This document shows, in pieces, positions 20,760-32,070 of a stretch of 64,000 nt of DNA (position 1 is the first letter of the stretch; every line of letters starts with the position of its first letter). The notes below the pieces were generated by a model. It did not search any database. It was given only the letters and a program-made list of their open reading frames with translations, and had not been told where the DNA came from. Where the stretch lies: positions 18,108,990-18,172,989 of the forward strand of contig OZ020518.1 of assembly GCA_963971425.1 (NCBI GenBank), written 5' to 3'. Source of the stretch: Bryoerythrophyllum caledonicum. Taxonomy: Eukaryota; Streptophyta; Bryopsida; Pottiales; Pottiaceae. A program made the translations under genes and the position numbers.

Positions 20760-21480
20760 GCTCTTGGTGAGCCGTTGCCTGGCCTTGTTTGGTCGGCTCC
20801 AGTCCGGTGCTCCCAGGCGCGCTGCCTTGTTTTGGTCTGTGCGCGCGCCGTTTGGCCTGCTTGTGCGTGCTTCCCAACCTGTGCTTGTGTCCGGCCTCCC
20901 AGCTTGTGCTTTGCTGTGGCGCTCCTCGCATTTTACTTTGCCCGGCTTCTCAGCCTTCGTTTCGCTGTGGCAATCCTCGCGTTTCGCCCTCTGGCACGCT
21001 CCTCTGCTCCTCGTCCTTGGCTCTGGGCGCGCTCCCTGTTCTTGCGCTCTTGCGCTCTTCGTCTTCGTCTTGTCTAGGTCTCCCTGTCCGCTCGCACTTC
21101 CTCGTTTTGGTTCAGTCTTGTGTATCAGGGCCGCTCCTCTGCTCCTCGTCCTTGGCTTGTTTGTGTCTGGGCGCGCTCCCTGTTCTCGCGCTCTTCCGCT
21201 CTTCGTCTTCATCCTGTTTGGGTCTCCTTGTCCACTCGCACTTCTTCTCTTCGTCTTTGTCATGTTAGGATCTCCTTGTCCACTCGCTCTCCCGCTCTTC
21301 GTCTTCTTCCTGTTTGTCTTCTTTCTTATCTTGCTCACGTACGTCTTGAGTTTGTGTTGCTGCGTCTTCCCTCCAGTTGTGGGTGTTTGGGCGGTTCTTC
21401 TCGTCCTTGGCTTTGTGTCGGTTTTGTATTCGGGGCAGACTTGTTTCCAGGTGGAGATTGTCTGCACACTTACAAGTTTA
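20760..21480 (-). repeat. GC-rich imperfect tandem repeats at the LINE 5' end
   Basis: Plus-strand segments beginning CGCTCCTCTGCTCCTCGTCC at about 20,998 and again near 21,130 share roughly 110-130 bp of similar sequence. A shorter unit built around CTCTTCGTCTTC and TCTCCTTGTCCACTCGC recurs at about 21,050, 21,200, 21,245 and 21,290. On the minus strand this encodes repeats of the SASGQGDP and EQGARP type. GC content is far above that of the flanks. Subrepeats of this kind in LINE 5' regions often carry promoter activity. Confidence 0.5.
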
Positions 21481-21599
21481 GAATATGTTTTGTGATGCGT
21501 GAACTTACCTGTATCATCTTGATAGTCTTGGTAGCATGTGTAACTGTGTTGTCCTGCTGGTGTCGTCTCGTGTGTGTGGTGAGTCGCTATTTGCTTCAA

Positions 21600-22995
21600 C
21601 GCTGATGTCTTGTGTAGGTTGCTGGTCTGTGAGGTTGATGTTGATGGCGGAGGGTTGAAGGAGTCCAGCTGCGGTTTGGGGACCCATGGTCTTGTCTGTG
21701 GAGTCCAGCGGTGTATTCGGGGGGCGGGGGTAGGCCAGTTACAGGCTGGGGGGGGAGGGTGAATTGTAATCCAGGTTGGGGGGGATGAGCAGTATGCTCG
21801 GGAGGTGATGGTTATCTCGTGTTTGTTCTTGAATCTTGTGCAGGGGGTGAGGGTGGTCCAGTTACTGATCTTGGGAGGGAGGGTCTTGGTCCAGGTGCGT
21901 GCAGATCCGCAGTTGGCTTTGGAGGCGGAGGCAGTCCAGCGTCGACTCTTGGGCCGAGCGTGTGCACTAGCTGTGCGGGATGTCCAGTCTCTGTACTTGG
22001 GGGTGGGTCTTGCTACAGGGAGGTTGTAGTCTAGTCTTCGTGCTGTCGTGTATGAGTCCTACTAGTCTGGGGGCATGTGTCCAGGCCGTGTAGTTTTGGT
22101 ATCTTGGTCGGATCCACTGTCGGGTCTTGAGGTTCAGTCTTGTTTGCACCTTCGTAAATCCTCCGCCTATATTAATCTTGCAGTCAAGCCTTTCGAGGTT
22201 GTCGATATATTTGATTCTACCTGAATTTCTCCAGCGCTTCCGCACACAATGTGATATGACCAAGTTTTTTGACCTAACTCTATGTATTGTGTATCTATTA
22301 CATTTGATGTGTTGCCTAAGGAATCTGATAAGCAATGAATTACTAAAGAATGATTGCAGGAGAGACCAAGTGGATACGATGCAAGGAAAGTAAATGGATC
22401 TGTTGTAAATAATGAGAGAGAGAAAGATACTTATCGCAGGTTTTGTTGTTGGAGCTTGAGTGCCGTAGTTGCAGTGGGGCAGCTCTATCTTGTGGGGGTC
22501 TTCAATGTCGTGTGTTGCTCGTGTGGGTTGGGGAGGTGGAGCGACTGCTGGAGGATGCAGATCAAGGCTGTGGGGATCAGATCTGGGGAGATTCGTCACT
22601 AAGATGTGTAGGTGGTAGCTTAGATCTAAGTTCCAACATTGGTATCCCCACTTTCAACAACTTACCACCTTAGATCTAGTACACTATCCACTCTTTGTAA
22701 ACGAATCAACACAAATCTGAATAAAGCCCTTTCCAACTACTTCCAACTCTCCATCAACCTTGCAAAATCCAGACTAGCCTCAGCTCCGTTGCAGACGAGG
22801 GCTCCACAGCAACTCCAACCACCTGTTGCTGTTCGAAAGCTTGGTTTTTGAGACTGAGTCCCTCCACTCCCCTCACCACAAATTGCGGAGCTCTACTCAG
22901 TCTTCATTTTTTCCCAAAAAACCCTTCATGATGGACCACTTTTTTGGACTAATTCTATAGGAATAGAGTAAGAAGAAGGAATGTGATCTTCATTA
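21600..22995. other. Probable LINE leader and flank, no gene supported
   Basis: A G- and T-rich plus strand with several short frames, none convincing. GGGGGG runs near 21,715-21,785 and CAG/GGT-rich repeats suggest untranslated leader sequence of the LINE. From about 22,620 the composition changes to CA-rich, so the LINE 5' end may be close to there. Confidence 0.3.
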
Positions 22996-23163
22996 TTGTG
23001 AAATTCTACATGGTTGCCTTGTATTGTGTGGATTTGTTGATAGTTACATGTTATGTATGCTTATGATAGGGTAGCTCTTATGAGATTTGCATAGATCATG
23101 AGTGTATGTAGTAATGAATTGGCTATACGACACATACTATTGATGACATGAAGAGATACGACA
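22996..23163 (+). repeat. Second copy of the first 168 bp of the gypsy LTR
   Basis: Aligns without gaps to 10,038-10,205 in the same orientation, with about six mismatches (near 96% identity by eye). Similarity starts at TTGTG and ends at GATACGACA in both. It is a truncated LTR fragment from another member of the family or a rearranged piece of the same element, lying on the far side of the LINE. Confidence 0.8.
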
Positions 23164-23580
23164 ATGACGTCATAATATTTTAGTATAAGATACTTCTATC
23201 ATATTTAAGTTCCTATACTAGCGACGTTAGGGGCACAAGAAGTTGGCACATGTGAAGAATGGCTAGGAATACGCTAATCTCCGGATTGTAGAGTACGAGG
23301 TACAAAGAGTGCTCAAGTATTTGGTTGACTAGCCAATTTTCTATTGGAACGAGTAGAGCAAATGAAGTACTATTGAACATGGGGGTACAAATAGTGGACT
23401 GCTCCACACCTTACGCCTGCCGCTTGCAACAAAGAAAATCAGATTATTATAGTCAAATAGAACTCTTAGAAACATGCATTGGAGCGGACTGAAAACAATC
23501 TAGGAAGGAGATGATAAATTGTTTTTAGCCAATAGTGGGGTCAATTTTATACAAGCCTAGAGATAGTACATACTTAAGTG

Positions 23581-24272
23581 CTAGTTGTGGCCTTGATTCA
23601 AACATGGTGTCACCCATCTACTTTTCTCTTTAGCCTTTCCAATTCTCCACAAATCATGTTGTGCGCTCGCACCAACTTCCTTGTTGGCTAGCTGGTGATA
23701 GTACCTTGTGGTAACTGCTATGCCCTCTTCCTCTTCAAGCTCTTGACGACCTTCTTCCTTCACAAACTCAAATTTTGTGTTGAATATTTCTGTATCAATG
23801 CTCGTAGGTCTAAAGAATAGCGCTAAGACATTTTAGCCCACCAAATTGTTGAGTGTGTTTCACAGAGGCACTCTTAGCAGCATATTGAGTCTTCTCCATG
23901 CCTTGGGAACTCCACATGGCTAGGCTTCCATACTGCTCAACAAACCCTGGGCAATGCTTCACTAGCACGCGAACATAGTAAGTTACATGTCCCTCTCTAA
24001 AGCATTTCATAAACAATTTGCCAAATTTTGTCACCTTCTGATTAAATCCTTTAATCTCGTCGGCTGAAAGCGATAAGGCCTTAATAGAATTGAACATCTT
24101 TCCACGCTGCCCACATGTCTAATTGATTTTTCTTTGCAGTGCCCCCGTTTAGGTAATTGTTTTCAACTGCACAAACGTCTTTCCACACTCTGGACGCAGA
24201 TGCTAACAACATTGTTTTCTTGTGCGTTTTACAACCTAAGTGCCTTGGAATTACAGGGTATTTGACTAGCAT
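23581..24272 (-). pseudogene. Degenerate transposon-like ORF fragments
   Basis: Three short minus-strand frames in different phases. The middle one (24,097-23,810) looks protein-like: FNQKVTKFGKLFMKCF, then VLVKHCPGFVEQYGSLAMWS and WSSQGMEKTQYAAK. The pattern of a His-Pro helix followed by an SxQGxEK motif recalls transposon-encoded proteins of the KDZ type, but I am not certain. No start, no full domain and several phase changes make this a relic. Confidence 0.3.
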
Positions 24273-24769
24273 TGCTTAGAAGTGCATAGTGTAAACTACT
24301 ATGGTCTCTGCGTACAACCATATTGTTGGCAATCCAGCCCCACCTATGTTAGCATTGTGTAACGTGGTATGGTACATTGAGACTGATGACTTGGACCACA
24401 AAATTTACTTATGGAGGAGCTAAACCTCAAAAATTTTACCCTCGACTACTATAAACAAAGTTCCGCTACTTGGCTTCCAACAACTTCCATATATTACCAT
24501 CCATGATCCAAATATTGTATAATACTATCATTTTCATGTAAGCGTAGTACTGTCGATCCACGTCCTGGCCCATTTTCTGTAATACTTTCTCAATCTTGAA
24601 TTCTTGGTACCAAATGTAGGTACTATGTTTGGAATTAATAATCCATTGTTGATTTCCATGATGTAAGTGGCTTTTTGCTTGAAGAGATTCAATTGGCTAA
24701 CTTCTTGGCCACTACCTCGTCCCTTCACCTTGGATGAAGAACTAAAAACCTATGAATTTTAGGTGTTAA

Positions 24770-25722
24770 CCCCTAAAGGCCCTAGGCATTTTCACACCAT
24801 AAACACTTCGAAACTCCTCGTTCTAGTGCAATGAGTAATGAGGTGATCAAAACGTTTTATTTCTACATCTAACCGTAGAATCTAAAATAAAACTTATTCA
24901 TTGATGCCCTCACAAAATCTCATAAACTTTGACCGCACGGATTGAAAGATTATAATGTTTGGTGTAGAAAAACCCGTTCTATTTCTTCCCTGCATTGAGT
25001 GGATCAACAGACTTTGACTTCACTTTATGTCAAATTTTTGCACTACAGTCTACACAAGGTCTGAAAACATTACCATCATGTTAATCATGGTGTTATTTCC
25101 TTGTACACCAGTTTTTAAGAGGTAGAGAAGGGATGTAGCATATTCAAAACAAATGTGCAAGGAGTGGAGGTTTAAAAATTGCCAATTCACGTTATTTTTT
25201 TTTGGTGAACTAAATATGTTTTAGAATGATAATCCAAATGGTCAATATGAAGGTTTAGACAACATCTTGTAGTAGGAAAAATAAAATGTAATAAATATGA
25301 AGATCTCATAGTTTCATGTGGAAAAGAAGAAGTTTTTTTGCTACCTTGCCAGACAAAGTGTGACAATGTGTGAAAATGTTTGACTTAGATTATTATGCTA
25401 TTTTCCATTTAAGACGAGAGATTTTTTTTGACAATATGAAAGGAAATAATATTATTTGCTAGTATTGAAAATCTCACATTCAATAGATTGTTTTGCCAAA
25501 AGTTTTTGGAGTTGCCCGACGTGCTCGGTCTTCCCATTTGAAATTCAAAACCCTACAACGTTTGCATAGAATGTCAGATTTAGGAAAAAATTGGACTCAC
25601 ACAAAGATTTTAGCAATGTCCATCTACAGCAGAAATTCAAAAAGGAATGCTACAAATTGACACCATAGGAACCTGCCCAAACCTTCAAGAGTCCCCTAAG
25701 GGGACTCTTGGGCCTTTAGGAG
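24770..25722. mobile_element. 953-bp non-autonomous element flanked by TTAA
   Basis: TTAA at 24,766-24,769 and at 25,723-25,726 flank inverted ends CCCCTAAAGGCCC (left) and GGGCCTTTAGGAG (right), which pair with one mismatch over 13 bp. No coding capacity. TTAA target duplications are the hallmark of piggyBac-type transposons, whose ends often begin CCC. A second, diverged copy of its left part lies at the right edge of the window (63,611 onward). A perfect 11-bp palindrome lies just inside the right end. Confidence 0.55.
25686..25710. repeat. Perfect 11-bp inverted repeat with 3-nt loop
   Basis: CAAGAGTCCCC, TAA, GGGGACTCTTG. It overlaps the subterminal part of the TTAA-flanked element and could be a transposase binding site or a replication-slippage product. 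Confidence 0.6.
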
Positions 25723-26839
25723 TTAAGATAGGGTGTTTGCCCATGGCACCTTAATGCATTTATTGCTAAGGATGTCACAAGGTCGGGGTACTAAAATGGG
25801 CTAGTTCTCTCCTAGTGCTTGACTATTTTTTTCATACAAGGACTAGAATTAAACCTCGTGTAATAAAATGAGTCCCAAAATTACCTTACATATTTAATTG
25901 ATCTGAAAATTTTACCACATAAACTAGACAAGTAGATGCGTTTTTTACAACAATTTTTACTAGATTTGGATGCTGGATGCAAAAGTTACAATTTTTTTAA
26001 GTTGAATGCAACCCAAAAACGTACTTTAATATGTCCATGGGGACCATGAGGGATTATGGTTCCTAATGACAAACCTAAACTTTCTTGGTGGTGAAGTTCA
26101 TCGGTGGACTTCACCGGATGGTGTTTACACTACAAACTAGTCAAGATCTTTTCATGCAATATTGTAATGTCTTTTTATCTTGTCCAACATCCACCGCTTG
26201 CCTCAAATAACCATGTCTTGGCTGAAACCTCTTGATCAACTGGTGGAGCTCTCTACCATAGTGCAAAGCCACGCTAAGTCTACTTCCTAGTGTTGTGGTT
26301 GAATCCTTAGGTTTCAAATTAATAAATTATTTATTTGCATTTTCAAATGGCGTGAGGTTTGTTAATTATTTATTTATTTGCATTATTGTATTAATTTGGA
26401 AATGTGGTTTTGTTTCATTGTATGTTGATTTGAGTAACGTCTTTCTTCCTTGAGCGTGCATGCTAGCTGTCCTCTGAAGGTCAAGATTTTGGCACCAAAG
26501 GGTCTCAATTTTAGGGCGCTCAAGGTCTCTCTCAAGCATTCTATCACTAAAAAACATGCCCGCATGTGGTAAGATTTAAAAAATATGGAACAAAAGCGAG
26601 TTTTTACGTCGATCCGTTGGAGACAATGAATCAATATACTAGTAATAAAAGAACAATGGTGAAGCCAAGTGAAGCCATGTGGCAAATATTGGGCAAGGAC
26701 TTAACCGAATACTTCACTACGGACTTCCATTCCCCGTTGACAACAACTAGGGGGTCTGTTGATAAGTTATATAGGGACAACCTACATTTTCTTCTTGAGT
26801 CTAAGAAGGGTGTAAATGTGAGCAATATTGGATCACTAA
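25723..26839. other. AT-rich intergenic DNA, one weak ORF
   Basis: No gene can be supported. A plus-strand frame at 26,566-26,901 (111 codons) has ordinary amino-acid composition (ASFYVDPLETMNQYTSN, YRDNLHFLLESKKG) but no recognised domain, no visible gene context, and it runs into the possible MITE at its end. It may be a relic of a transposon gene. Confidence 0.3.
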
Positions 26840-27304
26840 GAGCATCTCCACCCCTAGCAAAGAAATTTCCACGCCAAGGTGGGAGATGCCCGGGGGAGTA
26901 GAGACGCCAACTGCAATACTGTCTTTTTTTTACACCGCTCTTAGGGCCAATGGTTGCGTTAGATCACCATTTACGTGCTGGCGTTAACATACCCTGTTCA
27001 CATGGAAATTCACAAAGTATATCGCGGCCTGGGTTTGCGTTCTTGACCACTAAAGTCAAGTGCAACTGACAGGATGACGCGTTGCGATTGATGCGATGGC
27101 ACATGCCAAAATATAATTGGATATCCCGGACGGGGAGTTTATCTAACGCAACCGCATAATCTCCACACTTTGCATTGGGGAGCCTGGACATAATCAGATC
27201 GGTAGAGCGAGATTCCCAGACTTCGTGCATGGTAGGAAATTTTTTTACATTTTGAAAGCCATCCAGGTACATCTGCTGGGCCCCGTGCCCTAGTGGAAAT
27301 GCTC
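26840..27304. mobile_element. Possible MITE of 465 bp
   Basis: The left end reads GAGCATCTCCAC and the right end, on the minus strand, GAGCATTTCCAC: 11 of 12 bases match in inverted orientation. Ends of the GAGCATCTCC type are common in plant MITEs. No clear target duplication is seen, so the call is weak. Confidence 0.3.
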
Positions 27305-27906
27305 GAATAGGTTTTGGGTCATTCTACGTTACACTAAGGTTGGATGACCTATCACCACCACGAACCCCAGAATGGGTAGTCTTTTGTGGGCCAAAACCAC
27401 CAGCCGCCCACCCCATTTCCGAAACTCTAGAAAAGTGAGTTTATAATTGGGGAAGGGAAGGAGCGGATTTTGGTGAGGCAAGCCGCCAGTATGGGTCAAC
27501 AGCATGAACATATCTCCAACTGGTCACGTTCTGGTAATGGCAGAAGTGCAAAATTGGAATGTAGGCTAATCAATAACGGTTTTAGAAAATCAACATGGCG
27601 GCTGCTAGTTATTATGAGCACGATCAACTCACACTTGGCTATCAGAAATGGGTGGTATTCATGACGATATTAGTGACCTTAGTTGTTTAAAATACATACG
27701 CCAATTCACAGAAATTGCAGCCAAACTGGCTTTATTAAGTCCGAGGTTCAGCTAAACATCATGCTTACAATCTGAATTTTTTAGGAAGGTTTTCATAGTG
27801 CATCAATAGTGAGTGAATGAGTGAGGACTTGCATTCTCTGAGTGATTGCAAAAAGGAGTGCCAGCGTTGACAGTGAGTGAGTGAGGGCAGCAGTGACAGT
27901 TAGTGA
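27305..27906. other. Intergenic DNA before the pogo-type gene
   Basis: No gene seen. Near 27,810-27,905 there is a GTGA/GTGAGTGA-rich stretch, probably the untranslated leader of the transposase gene. Terminal inverted repeats of the pogo-type element were searched for by eye here and not found. Confidence 0.3.
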
Positions 27907-30842
27907 ATGTGTGTTCAACCTGCAACTTCCAAAGTGAAGATGTCAACGTTAGACCTGACGGAAGACCATGACTTCTACTACGGTGATGAGGACTACACAG
28001 AAGAGGGTGGCTATGAATCCGGTCAAGGTGTCGAATGTGAAGCACTCTCGGATGGCGATGCTTCCTCCAATAGTGGCGAAGAAGGGCAGCGAAGGGAGGT
28101 TCAGCAGGTCGACTACAGCCAACTCGAGCTGGCACAACGTGTACGAACCCGCGACCAGAATTGTCGGAGACATGGGCAACCTACGCGTGGGACACATGCA
28201 CAGGGATTCCAAGCGGAAGCACGAGGCATCGGGCTGGAGGCGCAGTCAGCAGCTGCAGACTTTGAGTCCCAAGGAGTGGGCAGAGGCACGCGCCCACTAC
28301 GCAGAGGCTTGCAACGCGGAGGTCGTCCCTGGCAATGGGGTGGGACTTTGGCCAGCTTACCCGGTGTGAGTGTTTTCACATCCCAATCCTCTGGGGGCTC
28401 GAGATTACACCCCCTCCTCAAGCCTACAAGCACAACACTGCCCATTCGTCAACCACGAACAAGGCAACAAAGACCGAAGAGGAATGGGAATTGGAGCAAC
28501 GAGCAATTGCAACGAGCACTGGCAGCAGTAGATGAAGGGAAGGTCATGAAGAGGGCTGCCCTGGAAAATAACATACCATATTCAAGCTTCCGCGATTGGT
28601 GTTATCGCGTTAGAAGAACTCGTAAGCGCGGCGTCAAGGCAGTTTTGAGTCCAGATGAGGAGGCCCAAATTGTACAGTATCTCATCACAATGTGTGACCG
28701 CGGCTACGGGCTGTCCCCAACTGCTCTGAAGATGAAGGTTTACAAAATCACCAAGTCCAGAGCCACGCCATTCAAGGACGGTATTCCCGGTGGCGGGTGG
28801 ATGCGGTGGTTCCGACGCCGTCACCCAAATTTGTCTGTACGTGCAGCCCAAGGATTAGAGAGTGCACGCGCACAAGCCCTATGTCCCGAGAATGTGCAAT
28901 CATTGTACGACAATGTGACTGAATTATACAACTTGCACAATTATCCACCCGAGCGTATCTGGAAGTGCGACGAGTCTGGCGCCCAAGCAGGTAACTTGCA
29001 AGTCCCATGTCTCAAAATTGAAAAATGAAAAACTGCCCAAACAAAGAGGTTGAGTACTTACAGCAATGATGGTGTGACAGGCAAGAACGGTGGCGGCATG
29101 GTCATGGCCAAGACCGGCGCCCGACATGTGCAAAGCATCATCCCAAACCAACGCGAGTGGCTCTCAGTGTTGGCCTGCGTAAATGCCGCTGGTAAGGCCA
29201 TCCCCTCCTTTTACATATTTCGGGGTAGAAGATTTAGACAAAATTATATACAATACTGTGAAGCAGGTGCTACCATGGCTATGCAACAAAGAGCGTGGAT
29301 GACAACATACCTTTTTCGCGCTTGGATCTCCCATTTCACTACGTCCATCAGGCGAACAATTGGCATATCACCTCAGCAACGTCATCTCCTTATCCTTGAC
29401 GGTCACAACAGCCATGTAACTCTAGATGTCGCACGAGCCGCACGGGGCGTAGGACTGGACCTAGTAAGTTTGCCATCACATACCTCACACGCGTTGCAGC
29501 CACTTGACGTTTCATGCTTCAAGCCCTTCAAACAATTCTTTAGAGAATACCGCGACTTCTGGATGTCGCGAAATGTAAACCAGCCTGCGAACAAGGAAAC
29601 ACTAGCTCAATGGGTCTCACTATCACTAAGGAAAGCTCTGACTGAATCCAACATTAAAAGTGGGTTTAGAGGCACAGGAATTTACCCTATAAACCGTCAC
29701 GCTGTGGATGAGTACTTAGCTCCCTCTGAAACCTACGCGCGGGAAGGAGGCACCAGCACTGCAGATAATGAGGGCAGCCGTGATGGGGCTTGGGAGGGGG
29801 TGGGCAGCAACCCTGGAATTGGCCGGCAGAGGGGGGTCAATGAAGGGGAAGAGGAACCACGGGAGGGCAACATTGAAGGAGGAGGGTTCAAAGAGAGAGG
29901 GGAGCTGAGCGCACCTGTGTGTTCAGCAGAATGTGAGCTCGAAGCAGACTTCAAGCAAGAACCCAACATTGGAACGCAACACTTCTTTGTGGAGGTTGAC
30001 CCGAATGATCCAGACGCCGGAGATGACGTTGCTGACCTTGATCCTGACATGGAGGAGCTAGACTCCATCACGCACTTCTTACAACTCCCCATCTTCGCTC
30101 CAAATCGAGCGCCAATCGTCGTGACCCCATAGTGGATTTTGCCAAATCCATCATCCTAACAAGCGAGGCGTACTATGAGGCTGCGGAGGGCATTCAGACC
30201 GCGCGGGAATTTGCAGTGCAAGAGAAAGAGCATCAGAAGCATGCACGGGAAGATTCAAAGAAGCGGAAGGCTGCCGAAAGAGAAGAGGCAGCAACACGTA
30301 AAGTTGCCAGCAGAGAGGAGAGCGCTCGATTGCGGGAGCAACGCGCCGCAGAGAAGGCCGCTACGTAGGCCTGAAAAATCGCAGAGAAGGAGGCAGCTGC
30401 GCGCGCGAAGGCGGCACGAGCATACGAAGCAGCACTAGGGAAGGCGGCTAGGGCCGCAGCGAAGCAAAAGCGTCGTGTCCAGCGTCAGGTGCCTCTTCAC
30501 ACGTCAAGGGCCTCTGAGAATGCAGAAGAGCATCATATTCCAGAGGGGCCGGAGGGGCAGGGAGCCTTTGTCGCGGGGCAGTTCAATCCTGGCGCTGGCG
30601 TCTCCCACTTCTCCACATACATGCCGCCTCTACATGGTGTCTCCTTCACGCAATCTCCACAGCTCCCACACCAACAGCATGAGCACTTCTTCTTCCCATC
30701 TTCTTCCTCCCTCCCCCCCCTCTCGCAATTTGACAGTCGCCCACATTCTATGACGCCCACCATGCAATATCCACTCCCGTTTCCACTGTCGCCAATCCCT
30801 GAACGCCCAAGGAGTCATTGTTCTTGGTCACAACAGGAGTAA
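27907..30842 (+). pseudogene. Pogo/Tigger-type (Tc1-mariner superfamily) transposase, broken
   Basis: Encodes a DDE transposase that would cut and paste DNA. The N-terminal part is acidic, then a psq-type helix-turn-helix (NWSNEQLQRALAAVDEG, MKRAALENNIPYSSFRDW) and a CENP-B-like region (GGWMRWFRRRHPNLSVRAAQ). The catalytic aspartates lie in KCDESGAQ, LILDGHNSHV and LQPLDVSCFKPFK. A long acidic tail and an Ala/Glu/Arg-rich coiled coil follow, then a Pro/Ser/His-rich end. Breaks: an in-frame TGA at 29,026 (or a short unspliced intron of about 50 bp around it), a frame change at about 30,130 (IVVTP to VDFAKSIILTSE), and two stops near 30,366-30,374. Terminal repeats and the TA duplication were not located. 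Confidence 0.75.
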
Positions 30843-32070
30843 GGCAGAGGATTGGAGCTGCGAGGCAACCAGCGAAGGAGTTGTCATTCATCACTGCAAC
30901 GTCACTTCAATGTTACAATACCTGATTAAAAAAATAAAAATGAAGAAAGTCACAATACCTGCTCAGCCAATGAATAGCAATTCTTCTCCCTCGCGAAGAG
31001 ATTGCAGCAACAAGATGGCGGATGATGTAGAGCAGCCCAAGCACTCGGAAGGGTTCGCCAAGTTTGATTCCCTGCAATCCAGTGTTGAAATGGAACACGG
31101 ACGACATCACAAGCTCCACAATGTTTAAGGTATGTTCTGAATGCTCGAAGAATGCTCTGAAAATGCTGTCTGATATGAGCGTTGGTTAAATTGTGGTCTC
31201 TTACCTGAGGTGAGATCGAGGGGAATGTGTTGGAACAGGCAACCTAGGAGTGTAGATGATGTGGCTGAATCTCGTGCGAACTGCAACAGCCTCTCTCTGA
31301 TGGGCGACGGAATCATGAGTTCGGGGAAGATTTGGCATAAAATTGCTGGTGCAGTTCATCAGAGGAGACAGAAGGTCGTGCTGAGATATCCCGGCTTTGG
31401 CTGCTCACCGGGGAGAAAGCGATTTCAGCAAGGTCAAAGCAGTAATAAAAGACCAAAGACTAGGATCGGTACTCCAAAGCAAGAGAGAATAATATTCATC
31501 CTAGGTTGATCAATGAAGGATTTCAAAGCATATAAATGACTGACATACCTCCATACTTGGTCAGACAGGATGAATTCGGACTGGAAGCTGGCGGAGCGGT
31601 GGTTGCTTGCGCGGGGGGGGGGGTAATTCACGCTCTAGGATGCTGGACCGTTGTTGCAGTGCCAGATTGGTGGCGAGGTCTGCATGGGAGGAATGGTGGT
31701 GCTCGGCTTGGAACATGGTGACGTCAGCAGCTGCAGGCGCAGAGGGGTCCGGCTCGAGAAGGTCGTGGGAGAGCACTTCCTGGATCTGCTCCATCAACAG
31801 AAAGTTCTCGCCAACCTAGTGTAATCACACATGTCATTAGATCTCATTCACGGCCTTGTGATGAATCTAATGCAGCTGAAGGTAGTGAAAGCACTACATT
31901 GCAAAAGCTGTCCCGAGAGAACCACTAGATGCAACTAAAGGACCTAATTGTTTGACTCGTGATCAGAGGTGGCAAAGACTGCAAACGCATCAAGAGAAGC
32001 GACCACCCCAAAAGATATCGTACTTGCCAGTGTAACTTTCAGTAGAAGCTTTGATTAACCCCTATTTTTA
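30843..32070 (-). pseudogene. Minus-strand gene fragments, unidentified
   Basis: Three exon-like minus-strand segments: 31,812-31,560 (MEQIQEVLSHDLLEPDP), about 31,340-31,213 (ERLLQFARDSATSSTLLGC, ending at a CAG|GTAAGA donor) and about 31,128-30,950 (FNTGLQGIKLGEPFRVLGL, IRHLVAAISSRGRRIAIHW). They read like exons of a conserved helical protein, but I do not recognise it. The first segment meets a stop in frame. It could be a host gene cut by the neighbouring transposons or fragments carried by one of them. The model is tentative. Confidence 0.3.

Larger units (their letters stand above)
10838..21599 (-). mobile_element. LINE (non-LTR retrotransposon), Dualen/RandI-like layout, decayed
   Basis: On the minus strand the order is: gag-like ORF1, a polar region with two 2A-like motifs, APE endonuclease, reverse transcriptase, RNase H, CCHC finger and a restriction-like endonuclease. 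Elements with both APE and restriction-like endonucleases are known as Dualen/RandI, described from green algae. ORF2 is broken by several frame changes and at least one in-frame stop (11,165), so this copy is dead. The coding strand is strongly enriched in A and C, giving proteins rich in Asn, Thr, His, Ile and Pro. The 3' UTR seems very short (below 10,838). The 5' leader probably extends past 21,600, perhaps to about 22,600. No target duplication was found. Confidence 0.75.

Noticed and set aside
20758..21495. 245-codon plus-strand ORF rich in Leu, Arg, Ser and Pro
   Set aside because: Antisense of the GC-rich LINE 5' repeats; its length follows from composition and tandem repetition.
26964..27272. 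102-codon minus-strand ORF
   Set aside because: Lies inside the possible MITE, shows no domain, and has no gene context.
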